This document shows, piece after piece, positions 1-8,142 of a DNA stretch of 64,000 bases. Where the stretch lies: positions 1 to 64,000 of the forward strand of contig JASHRF010000060.1 of NCBI GenBank assembly GCA_030037545.1, in the 5' to 3' direction. Source of the stretch: Acidobacteriaceae bacterium (GTDB lineage: Bacteria; Acidobacteriota; Terriglobia; Terriglobales; Acidobacteriaceae). The notes beneath the pieces were generated by a model. It worked only from the letters and a program-made list of their open reading frames with translations, was not told the DNA's origin and ran no database searches. How positions within the stretch are numbered: the first letter of the stretch is position 1; each line of letters begins with the position of its first letter. Made by a program: the position numbers and the translations under genes.

Positions 1-923
1 ACCAGGCGAGCCTTTTCCTTAGCCGCCTCGGCGTCTTCCTGCGCATGGATGGCCTTCAGCATCGCAGCTACTTCCTTCACCTTGCCGGTAGGCACCGCCG
101 TCCACACGTTGCGATAGAAATGCACCACGCAACGTTGCCACCTCGCTTCCGGGTAGAACTCGGCCAGGTTCTCCACCAGTCCCAGGCACTTGTCGGAGAC
201 GAACAGCTCGACACCCTTCAGCCCGCGCTGCTTCAGCTCACGCAGGAACCCCGTCCAGCTCGGCCCATCTTCCTTGGCGCCTTCGCTCACTCCCAGAATC
301 TCGCGGTAGCCTGTCTGCGCCACGCCGATCGCAATCAGCACCGAGACGTTCTTCACCTCGCCGCCCCACGAGCGCTTCAGCCACAAGCCGTCGAGGAACA
401 CATACGGGAAGTCGCCCACCAGCGGCCGCTCGCGCCACTCGTCGATCTTGCCGTAAATCTTCTGGTTCAACTCGCTCACCGTCGAGGCCGACACCCGCGT
501 GCCCCACAGCGCCTGCGTGATGTCTTCCACCCGCCGCACGCTCACTCCCGCCAGGTACATCTCGATCAGCGCCTCTTCCACCGACGACTCCCGCCGCCGG
601 TAGCGCTCGATGATCGCCGTCTCAAACGGCAACGAACGCAGCTTCGGCACCGTCAACGTCACTTCGCCGGCCTTGGTCTGCAGCTGCCGATCATAGCTGC
701 CTGCCCGCGTATCCTTGCGGCCGTCTGTACGCTCGTACTTCCTGGCTCCGCATAGCCGGTCCGCTTCCGCGTCCAGCAGCGCGTTCAACGTCTCCTCCAC
801 CGTCGACCGCACCACCTCGTCCAAATGCGCCTGGATGCGCCCTTCGTCGATCTGCACTACCGGCCCGACGACCGGCTTTACTCCACTGGCTGACCCAACT
901 TCCGCTGCCATGGTTGGCTCCAT
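1..923 (-). mobile_element. IS256-family transposase, 3' end cut by window edge
   Basis: Reading leftwards from ATG 923 (alternative in-frame ATG at 911) gives 307 open codons running off the window. The protein shows IS256/Mutator hallmarks: YLAGVSVRRVEDITQALWG, a first catalytic Asp in FLDGLWLKRSWGG, the second in VSDKCLGL, and the family signature QRCVVHFYRN. The catalytic Glu would lie beyond position 1. A GGCGAGGA Shine-Dalgarno-like stretch precedes ATG 923. No stop or frameshift is seen in the visible part, so the transposase may be functional. Long open frames on the other strand here are its shadows. The upstream element end probably lies near 1000-1020, where the sequence turns AT-rich, but no terminal repeat can be proved without the other end. 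Call certain at family level. Confidence 0.93.
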
Positions 924-1170
924 CGTCCTCGCCTCAGAGGTCTTGCTCCCCCTGCTTGTACCAACCTACCAAGCTCCATCGCCAATCAAATGTGCGAAAA
1001 ATAGCGTACGTTATCGCCAACAACAGCACAACCCACACCCAGTACGCCGCGCCGCACAGGAAAAATGCTGCGCAGCGGAGCCGCAGCGACTCACCCTACC
1101 AGCAACGGACCACGCAGCGCGATAACCCGACGCAAGTGCTCATCTAGCAAGCCGTGGATTACCTCATTCG
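924..1170. other. IS256 upstream flank, no gene seen
   Basis: No coding sequence is supported here. The stretch AAATGTGCGAAAAATAGCG (about 990-1010) followed by TACGTTATCGCC is a plausible transposon-end sequence for the neighbouring IS256 element. That is only a guess, because the partner inverted repeat is outside the window. Confidence 0.3.
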
Positions 1171-1230
1171 CAGCTTGAAACAGGCAAGAGCGAGACCTTG
1201 ACCGCGTACCTGAAGGCAATGGCGCGGTTC
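1171..1230 (+). pseudogene. scrap of an ArdC-like (ssDNA-binding / antirestriction) gene
   Basis: A 20-codon stretch translates to LETGKSETLTAYLKAMARF with a preceding Gln. This matches, from memory, the N-terminal motif of ArdC/DUF1738-type proteins carried by plasmids and integrative elements (usually continuing with a HxYSxxN motif). Homology stops at 1230, where unrelated sequence begins. There is no start codon or usable frame around it, so it is a remnant. Its value is contextual: it marks conjugative-element DNA next to the IS256 copy. Confidence 0.45.
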
Positions 1231-1269
1231 GGAGGCAGGGCAAATCGCCCTGGCACCCACAGGTCCACG

Positions 1270-1408
1270 TTAGACAGGAGATTCGAAACCGGCGCGCGCT
1301 CTCGATTCCGGCATCGATTGCAACCTGCGGCTATCCAGGATCATGGCCGTCGGCTGGCTCTTGCGTCCCGCAAATTCGCGCAGCAGCATGCGCAGATCCT
1401 CAACCATC
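1270..1408 (-). pseudogene. IS5-family transposase fragment
   Basis: About 45 codons read VEDLRMLLREFAGRKSQP, then TAMILDSRRLQSMPESRARAGF. This is the IS5/IS4-type DDE motif block (compare the usual 'ARVLDSRTLQSTPESGxRAGYDGxKRKKGSK'), with the first catalytic Asp in ILDSR. The frame stops at 1270, before the remaining catalytic residues. It directly adjoins the LysR fragment at about 1410 in another frame, so the two are unrelated pieces joined by rearrangement. Confidence 0.6.
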
Positions 1409-1415
1409 GTCTCCA

Positions 1416-1571
1416 AACACGCTTCCTTATAGCGGATTTTCCGATGCCAAGGTATCTTCCGGCCGCTTCGAATGAGCCCTTTTCTGCCACCGCGAGAATA
1501 GCGATCTGCGCATCCATCGTTATCCTGAGTTGGCGCATCGCTGACACCTCGAATCGAGATCCGTAAACCAA
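1416..1571 (-). pseudogene. LysR-type regulator, N-terminal HTH fragment
   Basis: The frame starting at 1571 (more likely ATG 1538) encodes DAQIAILAVAEKGSFEAAGR and YLGIGKSAIRKRV, the winged-helix N-terminus of a LysR-type regulator. After KRV the sequence turns into nonsense relative to LysR, exactly where the IS5-family scrap begins in a different frame. The effector domain is absent, so this is a truncated pseudogene. Confidence 0.6.
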
Positions 1572-1649
1572 GGCGATCAGGAGAAACGGAAGAGGTACAG
1601 CTGATTCTGAATAATGTTATGGTGCTCCCCACCTTCAGTTTGTAAAGCA

Positions 1650-2375
1650 TTATCGACGCCGATTTGAGATCAGATCTAATCCGACGTGATGAAGATGCTC
1701 AAGCATCGCGTGTTCCGCTTCGTCGCCCTCGCCCTTGAGAATGGCGTCCACGATTCTCCGATGGTGATCGACCATTTGCTTACAATCAGGAGCGCTTGCG
1801 CCGGTGATTTCCCGGCTCCGGCGTAAGAGCCGGGCGAGCGCATTATTTAATTCGTTCAGAATCGGGTTACCAGCCGCTTCAATGATGGCGGTATGCAGCA
1901 GCAGGTCGTGTTCGGCAATGCCGCTCCAATCGGGGGCATTCTCGATTCTGGAACATTCCTCCTCGATGTGCCGCATTTGCGATTCATTGGCACGTGTTGC
2001 CGCTAGCCGCGCGGCTTTCGGTTCAAGCATCTTTCTCACTTCCAGCAGGTCCAGCAGGTTTACATCGGTGCGGCGCAATTCCACTCGCGCAGGCCATCCG
2101 GCACGCAGACCTTCCAGCGACTTGATATAGGTGCCGTCCCCGCGGCGGCTTTCAAGCACATCGAGAATGCTGAGCGCCTTAATACCCTCCCGAATCGCCG
2201 GACGGCCGACGCCGAGCTTGTCGGCCAAGACCCGCTCTGGCGGAAGAGCCATGCCGGGTGCGTAACCACCCTCATCAATGAAATCCCGCAGCATGGAGAG
2301 AACTTTTGAAGGGTCGGAGCGCTGGCGAAATGACGGTTTGCGTGATTGGTAAGACCTATTAACGGCAGTCGGCAT
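1650..2375 (-). CDS. GntR/FadR-family transcriptional regulator of the sugar cluster
   Basis: A 241-aa one-component regulator. The N-terminal winged helix (about residues 15-85) contains GMALPPERVLADKLGVGRPAIREGIKALS, typical of GntR. The C-terminal alpha-helical FCD domain has the metal/acid ligand pattern EHDLLLHTAIIEAAGN and DHHRRIVDAILKGE. I start at ATG 2375; upstream codons lack protein-like composition and a GGAG lies about 10 nt before this ATG. FadR-subfamily members bind TNGTNNNACNA-like operators and respond to sugar acids or fatty acids. Such sites occur within its own 5' codons, upstream of it, and before the divergent TonB-receptor gene, so autoregulation and control of the plus-strand operon are likely. 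The effector is unknown; the neighbouring dehydratase suggests an aldonate. Confidence 0.9.
   Translation of the reverse strand: MPTAVNRSYQSRKPSFRQRSDPSKVLSMLRDFIDEGGYAPGMALPPERVLADKLGVGRPAIREGIKALSILDVLESRRGDGTYIKSLEGLRAGWPARVELRRTDVNLLDLLEVRKMLEPKAARLAATRANESQMRHIEEECSRIENAPDWSGIAEHDLLLHTAIIEAAGNPILNELNNALARLLRRSREITGASAPDCKQMVDHHRRIVDAILKGEGDEAEHAMLEHLHHVGLDLISNRRR
2346..2358. promoter_or_regulatory. candidate GntR operator inside regulator gene
   Basis: TTGGTAAGACCTA nearly repeats the palindrome at 2662-2674 (TTGGTAAGACCAA) and fits the FadR-subfamily consensus TNGTNNNACNA. It lies in the first ten codons of the GntR gene. Confidence 0.5.
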
Positions 2376-2488
2376 TATGATGGCTCCAATCCGTTTGGGA
2401 AACGCCGATGAACTGCCTCGACGCGCCTCGCTAAAACTCACCAGCAGTATACGCGAGCTTGCAAATTCTGGTGCAATAAGCAGTATGA

Positions 2489-2537
2489 TGGTCTTGCGCT
2501 TTCCGCTGGTCTTAATCCTATAATAAAGGCAAGACCA
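2489..2537. promoter_or_regulatory. cluster of TGGTCTT half-sites upstream of GntR gene
   Basis: TGGTCTT occurs at 2489-2495 and 2507-2513, and its inverse AAGACCA at 2531-2537. The latter two form an inverted pair with a 17-nt AT-rich spacer. The same half-site makes up the palindromes at 2346 and 2661, so this is probably an array for the adjacent GntR protein in the divergent control region. Confidence 0.5.
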
Positions 2538-2613
2538 TTCAGGGAACACCAGTTCAAGCTGTCCCAGCTCAAGCGCTTTAACTCATTGAAAAATTTATAC
2601 ATAAAGATGCTAG

Positions 2614-2643
2614 TTGACAGAGCCTATTGCCGTATGCACTAAT
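2614..2643 (+). promoter_or_regulatory. candidate sigma-70 promoter of sugar operon
   Basis: A perfect -35 TTGACA (2614-2619) is followed after 18 nt by ACTAAT (2638-2643). The predicted start of transcription, near 2650, lies just upstream of the operator at 2661-2675. Confidence 0.5.
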
Positions 2644-2660
2644 TGGCACGTCTTCTGAAA

Positions 2661-2675
2661 ATTGGTAAGACCAAT
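2661..2675. promoter_or_regulatory. GntR operator in leader of receptor gene
   Basis: ATTGGTAAGACCAAT is an inverted repeat (ATTGGT/ACCAAT, 3-nt centre) matching the FadR/GntR operator form. It sits between the predicted promoter and the Shine-Dalgarno GGAGG at 2678-2682, a position suited to repression by the divergent GntR protein. Confidence 0.65.
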
Positions 2676-2687
2676 ATGGAGGCTGAA

Positions 2688-5600
2688 ATGGCTGTGACGA
2701 AGGAATCGGCAAAGGCACTGCGGGCGTTAGGCCAGCCGGGCTCATGGTTGGCAATGATGCTCGTGTTTGCGCTTGCTTTAGCGGCAGGTATCCCAGCGTT
2801 GGCGCAGGTCGGCAATTCTCGTATTCGCGGGGTCGTCACCGATCCGCAGGGTGGGGTTATCCCTCATGCCCAGGTTGTATTGACGAATGAAGAGACGGGC
2901 GTGAAGTCGACGACCCTTTCCGATGGGCAGGGGGAATATGTGTTCCCCGAAGTTCCGCTGGGCAGGTACGAAATACGGGTAGATGCCAAGGGCTTTAAGA
3001 CATTTCAGCATGCTGACCTGGTGCTGACCGCTGATCAACACCTCACCCTAAATGTGCCTATGGCTTTGGGCTCCGCAACAGAGATTGTGACCGTAACCGG
3101 TGAAGGCAGCCTCGTTGACACCCAGACCGGCGCGATCAAAAGCATTGTCGACCAGAAGAGCATCCGGGATTTGCCGCTCGAAAGCCGCGATGTGCGTCAG
3201 CTCGTGGCTCTTACTCAGGGCGTGATTGCGGTCGGGCCTACCTTCAACTCCGAGATCCAGAGTTCCACGCTACCCGGAACTCCGGATTTTACCTTCGACG
3301 GTGGACGCGAAAACACAGTGAATTACCTGCTGGATGGGGTAGACAACAATGATCCTTACACAAATGTCCCCGCTCCCTACCCGGACCCCGACGCGCTGTC
3401 TCAGTTCAGCGTGCAGACCAGCAACTTCGATGCGGAATACGGCAGGAACTCCGGCGGCATTGTCGATGCCATCACCAAATCGGGGAGCAACCGTTTGCAC
3501 GGCAGCGCCTATGAATTTCTGCGGGACAGCACATTCGGTCTGGATGCGAATGACTGGGGAACCAATCATTACACGCCGAATGCTCCGGAACCGTTCCTGC
3601 TCCAGCATCAGTTTGGTGGGTCGCTGGGCGGTCCCGTCTACATTCCGCATATCTACAACGGCCGTGATAAGTCTTTCTGGTTTGTTGCGGACCAGCAGAC
3701 GATTATCCATACGGCGGGCTCGGCTGCTAGCGTCACAATTCCAACTCCGGCCCAACGCGGGGCGACCAGCGCAAATGGCTGCAATGGTGCGGACCTTTCC
3801 TATTTCCTCCCCAGTAACCTCGCAAACCATTCCCAGGACAGTCGCAGCTTCATTGTGACGAATCCCATTACAGGCTCGCCATTTACCAACAACTGCATAC
3901 CTGCGGCGATGCTGGATAAAGCCGCAACCCAATTTTTTACCGACTACATGCCCGCTGCGCCAAACAGCACCGACCCCGCAACCCCGAACAACTATAGTTT
4001 TGCCGCGCCTCCCAGCGACACGGACCAAAACCAATTGACGGTTCGCGGCGATCAGAAGCTTTCCAACGCGAATCACCTGACGTTGCGCTATTACCGCTTC
4101 GGCTATAGCAGTGGCGAGGCGGCGGTATTGCCGACCAATATTGCATACGGAACCGCCGGTTTTCTTGGGAGCGTAGACAATGCCGCTGTCGAGCTGACTA
4201 CGGTATTTTCGCCGCATCTGGTCAATCTGGCCTACATCGGATATGCGCACATCTTCAGCTTTCCGGGCGCTCCTCCGCCGGGATACCCTACCTCTCACTC
4301 TCTAGGCCTCAACGTCTTCAGCATTCCACCGAACCCGTTGGATTTCGGCATCACTGGATGGACCGGGGCGGCTGGCACCGGCGCTGGAAGTCTTCCCAAT
4401 GACCGCAACGGCTTTCCCATCGGGGATACGCTCAATTATCAATTCGGAAACCATTCATTGAAATTCGGCGCTCAGATCGAGCGGGTGCAGCAGTACTACG
4501 ATTACAATGCGGCCTACCCCAACTTTTCTTTTAATGGAACCTTCAGTGGAGATGGTCTATCGGATTTTCTGATGGGGTATTTCTACCAACTAACGGAGGC
4601 AAGCCCGGAAATCCTGAATACGCGCTTCACTTCATGGGCGTTCTTTGGACAGGATAACTGGAAGGTGAACAATCGCCTGTCGCTGGATCTGGGTCTCCGG
4701 TGGGAGCCATGGCTGCCACCGCATTTTGTTGGCCCATTCAACCCGATCAGTGAAATCAGCGATTCCGCATTCGCCGCCGGCGTGCGCTCAACAGTTTTCC
4801 CAAACGCTCCTCCGGGATTGCTTTTCTACGGAGATAAGGGCGTTCCGCGGGGCGGGACAAATGCCGACTATAAAAATTTCTCTCCTCGGGTTGGCTTTGC
4901 CTATGAACTTGGTGGCTCGCAGAAGCAAGTGATTCGCGGGGCTTACGGCATCTTTTACGATCAACCGAAAAACGATCTCTACAATCACTTTCTGAATGGT
5001 GAGCCGTTCAATTTCACCGAATTTCTGACCAACACGAGTACCGCTCTTCTGAGTTGGGAGAACCCTTATAATGGGCAGCCGGATCCCGTGGGGACATTTG
5101 TCGGTGAAGGCACCAATCTCGGCCCAAGCGCCACCTTTACGTCAGATATAGCAGGCGAGCTGAGCTTTGAGACTTTTCACATGCCTTACATCCAGCAGTG
5201 GAATCTCACGTTGGAGCGGGAGTTGCCTTGGAATAGCCTTGCCAGGATCACCTATGTCGGCAATAAGGGAACGCACCTTGAATGGGCACGCGACGCGAAC
5301 ACACCGATTAACGGAACCGGACCGATCAGCACCTGGGCAAGTCCTGATGCCCGCCGTCCCTTGGCGCCCTATTTCAGCTATATCAATGGCCTGTACTGGG
5401 ACGGCTGGTCTAACTACAACGGTTTGCAGTTGAGCTTCGAGCACCGCTTCTCGCATGGCCTCTCGGCCACGGCCAATTACGAATGGTCAAAGGCGATGGA
5501 CAGCAACTCGGACTCTATGGAGTTTATCGCTCACGGCATTCAGAACCCGTATGACCTACCCGGCGAGTATGGACCTGCGGAGTACGATGTTCCCAATAAC

Positions 5601-6119
5601 TTCGTCGCTTCCTTTGTATACGTGCTTCCGATCCCCAGCACGCACAATCGCTACCTCGACGAAGTTGCGCGCGGCTGGCAGCTCAACGGCATCGCCTCTG
5701 TTCATAGCGAAACCCCTTACAGCATTTTCATCACTGAAGACAACATGCTGAACACGGAGAATTATCAGCGCGCGAAGCTGACGGGAATCAGTCCGAGCCT
5801 GCCTCATCCCTCGCGCATTGCCTGGTACAACACGGCAGCTTACACCGACCAATACACAGCGCTCACCGCCACGGACATCTCAGGGAGGGATAGTGGGATT
5901 CGAGGGCCCGCATACAGCAATCTCGATGCGAGTGCGTTTAAGAACTTCACTATCGAAGGTGTTACTACACAATTCCGCGTGCAGACTTTCAACGCGGTTA
6001 ACAATCCATCGCTGGGGATTGACGTAGGATCTCAATATCCCAGCAGCCCTGTGTTTGGGCAATTATCAACCTATAAGGGCGGGCGTATTGTAGAGTTTGG
6101 CATCCATACGTCCTTCTAG
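2688..6119 (+). CDS. TonB-dependent outer-membrane receptor (sugar cluster)
   Basis: A 1143-aa receptor. Start ATG 2688 has GGAGG five bases upstream and gives a clean signal peptide (MMLVFALALAAG, ending at about PALAQ). A carboxypeptidase-regulatory-like Ig domain follows (IRGVVTDPQGGVIPHAQVVL), then a plug domain (residues about 120-240, with NYLLDGVDNND and GGIVDAITKSGSNRLHG) and a long beta-barrel ending in GRIVEFGIHTSF. The terminal Phe is typical of BAM substrates. The architecture is the Oar-like TonB receptor class abundant in acidobacteria. As first gene of an operon with glycosidases, a symporter and sugar-acid enzymes, it likely imports an oligosaccharide or glycoside across the outer membrane. 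Substrate inferred from context only. Confidence 0.93.
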   Translation: MAVTKESAKALRALGQPGSWLAMMLVFALALAAGIPALAQVGNSRIRGVVTDPQGGVIPHAQVVLTNEETGVKSTTLSDGQGEYVFPEVPLGRYEIRVDAKGFKTFQHADLVLTADQHLTLNVPMALGSATEIVTVTGEGSLVDTQTGAIKSIVDQKSIRDLPLESRDVRQLVALTQGVIAVGPTFNSEIQSSTLPGTPDFTFDGGRENTVNYLLDGVDNNDPYTNVPAPYPDPDALSQFSVQTSNFDAEYGRNSGGIVDAITKSGSNRLHGSAYEFLRDSTFGLDANDWGTNHYTPNAPEPFLLQHQFGGSLGGPVYIPHIYNGRDKSFWFVADQQTIIHTAGSAASVTIPTPAQRGATSANGCNGADLSYFLPSNLANHSQDSRSFIVTNPITGSPFTNNCIPAAMLDKAATQFFTDYMPAAPNSTDPATPNNYSFAAPPSDTDQNQLTVRGDQKLSNANHLTLRYYRFGYSSGEAAVLPTNIAYGTAGFLGSVDNAAVELTTVFSPHLVNLAYIGYAHIFSFPGAPPPGYPTSHSLGLNVFSIPPNPLDFGITGWTGAAGTGAGSLPNDRNGFPIGDTLNYQFGNHSLKFGAQIERVQQYYDYNAAYPNFSFNGTFSGDGLSDFLMGYFYQLTEASPEILNTRFTSWAFFGQDNWKVNNRLSLDLGLRWEPWLPPHFVGPFNPISEISDSAFAAGVRSTVFPNAPPGLLFYGDKGVPRGGTNADYKNFSPRVGFAYELGGSQKQVIRGAYGIFYDQPKNDLYNHFLNGEPFNFTEFLTNTSTALLSWENPYNGQPDPVGTFVGEGTNLGPSATFTSDIAGELSFETFHMPYIQQWNLTLERELPWNSLARITYVGNKGTHLEWARDANTPINGTGPISTWASPDARRPLAPYFSYINGLYWDGWSNYNGLQLSFEHRFSHGLSATANYEWSKAMDSNSDSMEFIAHGIQNPYDLPGEYGPAEYDVPNNFVASFVYVLPIPSTHNRYLDEVARGWQLNGIASVHSETPYSIFITEDNMLNTENYQRAKLTGISPSLPHPSRIAWYNTAAYTDQYTALTATDISGRDSGIRGPAYSNLDASAFKNFTIEGVTTQFRVQTFNAVNNPSLGIDVGSQYPSSPVFGQLSTYKGGRIVEFGIHTSF

Positions 6120-6266
6120 GTGGGTCCTCAGTCGCGCCTGAGATCCGGCTGTTTGCAGCATTTCAGGCGCTCCGGGTTGTCTATTGGCGGAAATGCAATA
6201 TCATGCTTTTACCAGTTGCGAAAACGTGAAGAGCGGCTGCTTGCAAGCGCATTGGAGATATGTCGC

Positions 6267-7427
6267 GTGGAAATTACGCAGGTAAGGACTTGGCTGATCG
6301 AAGGAATCAAGTACAACTGGGTAATGGTCAAGGTCTACACCGATCAAGGGATCACTGGATCAGGCGAGGGCACGAACTGGCCTGGAAGCCCCCTGGTACT
6401 GGAAGCCTGCAGGCACGCAGGGGAATCCATCGTGGGCGAAGATCCGAGCCGGATCGACTACATTTGGACGAAGCTCTACCGCGACTTCAATTGGCTTGGA
6501 CAGGCTGGACCGGTGTTGAGCGCGATCAGCGCGATCGACATCGCGTTGTGGGACATCGCTGGAAAGCGTGCGGGAATGCCGGTCTACCAACTGCTGGGCG
6601 GCGCATACCGCAAGAAGATTAAGTTGTATGCAAATTACTGGTTTCTGGGCGGTGAAGGCACACCGGAGAACTACGCACAGCAAGCTGCGGAAGTGAAGGC
6701 AAAGGGATTCACCGCCTGCAAAATGGACCCATTCGCTCACGTGAATTACTGGTATGGAGAGGATCTTTCTGACAACCTCAGCCTGACAGAGGGCCAGAAA
6801 CGAACTGCAATCGAAAGACTTGTAGCGGTCCAGCAGGCAGTTGGCCCGGATTTTCCAATCGCGGTGGAAACCCACGCCATGCTGAACGGGCCCACCGCAA
6901 TCGAGATGGCCCACCGCATCGCCGCAGCCGGAATCAACTGCATGTGGTACGAGGAGCCGGCCGGGCCTGAATTCCCCGATGAGATCGCTGCGATCAAGCG
7001 GCAGATATCTTTGCCGGTGTGCGTCGGTGAGCGGCTGCACTCGCGATTCATGGCGAGGCCGATCCTGGAAAAGCATGCTGCGGACATATTGATGCCCGAC
7101 ATCACGCGATGCGGTGGAATTGGCGAAATGAAGAAGATCGCGACTATGTGCGAGGCTTACAATGTGCCCATTGCCCCGCATAACCCGAATGGTCCGATTT
7201 CAACGATCGCTGCAGCCCACGTGATGGCTTCGGTTCCAAACTTTTTCTTTCAGGAGTTCATGGTGACAGACGTGCCATGGCGCGACGCGGTACTCGATAA
7301 ACCGCTCCCGGTTCGTAATGGATTTTTTGAGCTTGATGACGCTCCGGGTCTCGGATTCGATTTGGTCGAAGAAGAGATGGAGCGGCATCCTGGCGTTACA
7401 AGCCGCCGGCCTGGGTTTTACATCTAG
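6267..7427 (+). CDS. enolase-superfamily sugar-acid dehydratase (galactonate dehydratase-like)
   Basis: A 386-aa mandelate racemase/muconate-lactonizing-type enzyme. I choose GTG 6267, preceded by GGAG nine bases upstream, giving the family N-terminus MEITQVRTWLIEGIKYNWVMVKV. Metal ligands and catalytic motifs are visible: AVETHAML (Glu and His), WYEEPAGPE, PVCVGERLHSRF, and MPDITRCGGIGEMKKIA with APHNPNGPIS (His base). These resemble D-galactonate dehydratase-type members, which remove water from an aldonate to give a 2-keto-3-deoxy acid. It follows the receptor by 147 bp and precedes an RraA-like aldolase and an SDR, fitting a non-phosphorylative pathway. Exact substrate (galactonate, fuconate or another aldonate) cannot be decided from sequence. 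Confidence 0.85.
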   Translation: MEITQVRTWLIEGIKYNWVMVKVYTDQGITGSGEGTNWPGSPLVLEACRHAGESIVGEDPSRIDYIWTKLYRDFNWLGQAGPVLSAISAIDIALWDIAGKRAGMPVYQLLGGAYRKKIKLYANYWFLGGEGTPENYAQQAAEVKAKGFTACKMDPFAHVNYWYGEDLSDNLSLTEGQKRTAIERLVAVQQAVGPDFPIAVETHAMLNGPTAIEMAHRIAAAGINCMWYEEPAGPEFPDEIAAIKRQISLPVCVGERLHSRFMARPILEKHAADILMPDITRCGGIGEMKKIATMCEAYNVPIAPHNPNGPISTIAAAHVMASVPNFFFQEFMVTDVPWRDAVLDKPLPVRNGFFELDDAPGLGFDLVEEEMERHPGVTSRRPGFYI

Positions 7428-7461
7428 ATTTGTTGTATTTTGGCAGCCGACAGCGGAGAAC

Positions 7462-8127
7462 ATGATGGAATGGAAGAACGATGCCGAACTTTTTCGCCTG
7501 ATGCGTCAGCATCTCTTTTCGGCGATCATTGGCGATGTGCTCGATTTACACGGATTTCATCACCAATTCCTGATGCCGGAGTGCAGGCCGCTGGATCCGC
7601 ACATGGTGGTTTGCGGCCGAGCTATGACGGTGCATGAGACGGATGTGTTTCAATTGCCAGATCCTCCCTTCGGATTGATGCTGAAGGCGCTCGACTCACT
7701 GCGGGAGCACGAGGTGTACGTTGCGGCGGGCTCTTCTGCCCGCTATGCGCTGTGGGGCGAATTGATGAGCACAGCCGCGCGCGCTCGTGGCGCGGTGGGT
7801 GCTGTGATGGCGGGTTATACCCGCGACACGAGCGGGATTCTGGCCATGGATTTTCCTGTCTTTTGTTACGGCAGCTATGCGCAGGATCAGCGCGGGCGTG
7901 GGCAAGTTGTCGATTTCAGAATTCCTCTTGAAATCAATGGAGTGACGATCCAACCAGGCGACATCATCTTTGGGGACATCGATGGTGTGGTTGTGCTGCC
8001 GAAAGAGATGGAGGGACCGGTGGTTACAACTGCTTTGGAGCAGGTGCGGAAGGAAAAGACCGCGCGCCAAATGCTTCTTGGTGGCGCTTCAGCGGAGAGC
8101 GTCTTTTCTGAAACCGGCGTGCTCTAA
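7462..8127 (+). CDS. RraA-like / HMG-aldolase-family protein
   Basis: A 221-aa member of the RraA/4-hydroxy-4-methyl-2-oxoglutarate aldolase fold. Seen motifs are IGDVLDLHG near the N-terminus, AVMAGYTRDTSGIL (the usual GGxRD catalytic loop, here AGYTRD with Arg-Asp kept), and NGVTIQPGDIIFGDIDGVVVLP, the family signature. Start ATG 7462 (or ATG 7465) has GGAG just upstream. It lies 34 bp after the dehydratase and 15 bp before the SDR. Family members either cleave 2-keto acids to pyruvate or bind RNase E. With a dehydratase alongside, an aldolase cleaving the 2-keto-3-deoxy acid is the better guess, replacing a DgoA- or KDG-type aldolase. Confidence 0.85.
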   Translation: MMEWKNDAELFRLMRQHLFSAIIGDVLDLHGFHHQFLMPECRPLDPHMVVCGRAMTVHETDVFQLPDPPFGLMLKALDSLREHEVYVAAGSSARYALWGELMSTAARARGAVGAVMAGYTRDTSGILAMDFPVFCYGSYAQDQRGRGQVVDFRIPLEINGVTIQPGDIIFGDIDGVVVLPKEMEGPVVTTALEQVRKEKTARQMLLGGASAESVFSETGVL

Positions 8128-8142
8128 GAGGTTAGTGAAAGT

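Noticed and set aside
45-755. 236-codon open frame on the plus strand over the IS256 copy
   Set aside because: The minus strand carries a clear transposase through this stretch; the plus frame is its shadow.
3270-4298. 342-codon open frame on the minus strand
   Set aside because: Shadow of the TonB receptor gene; no family features.
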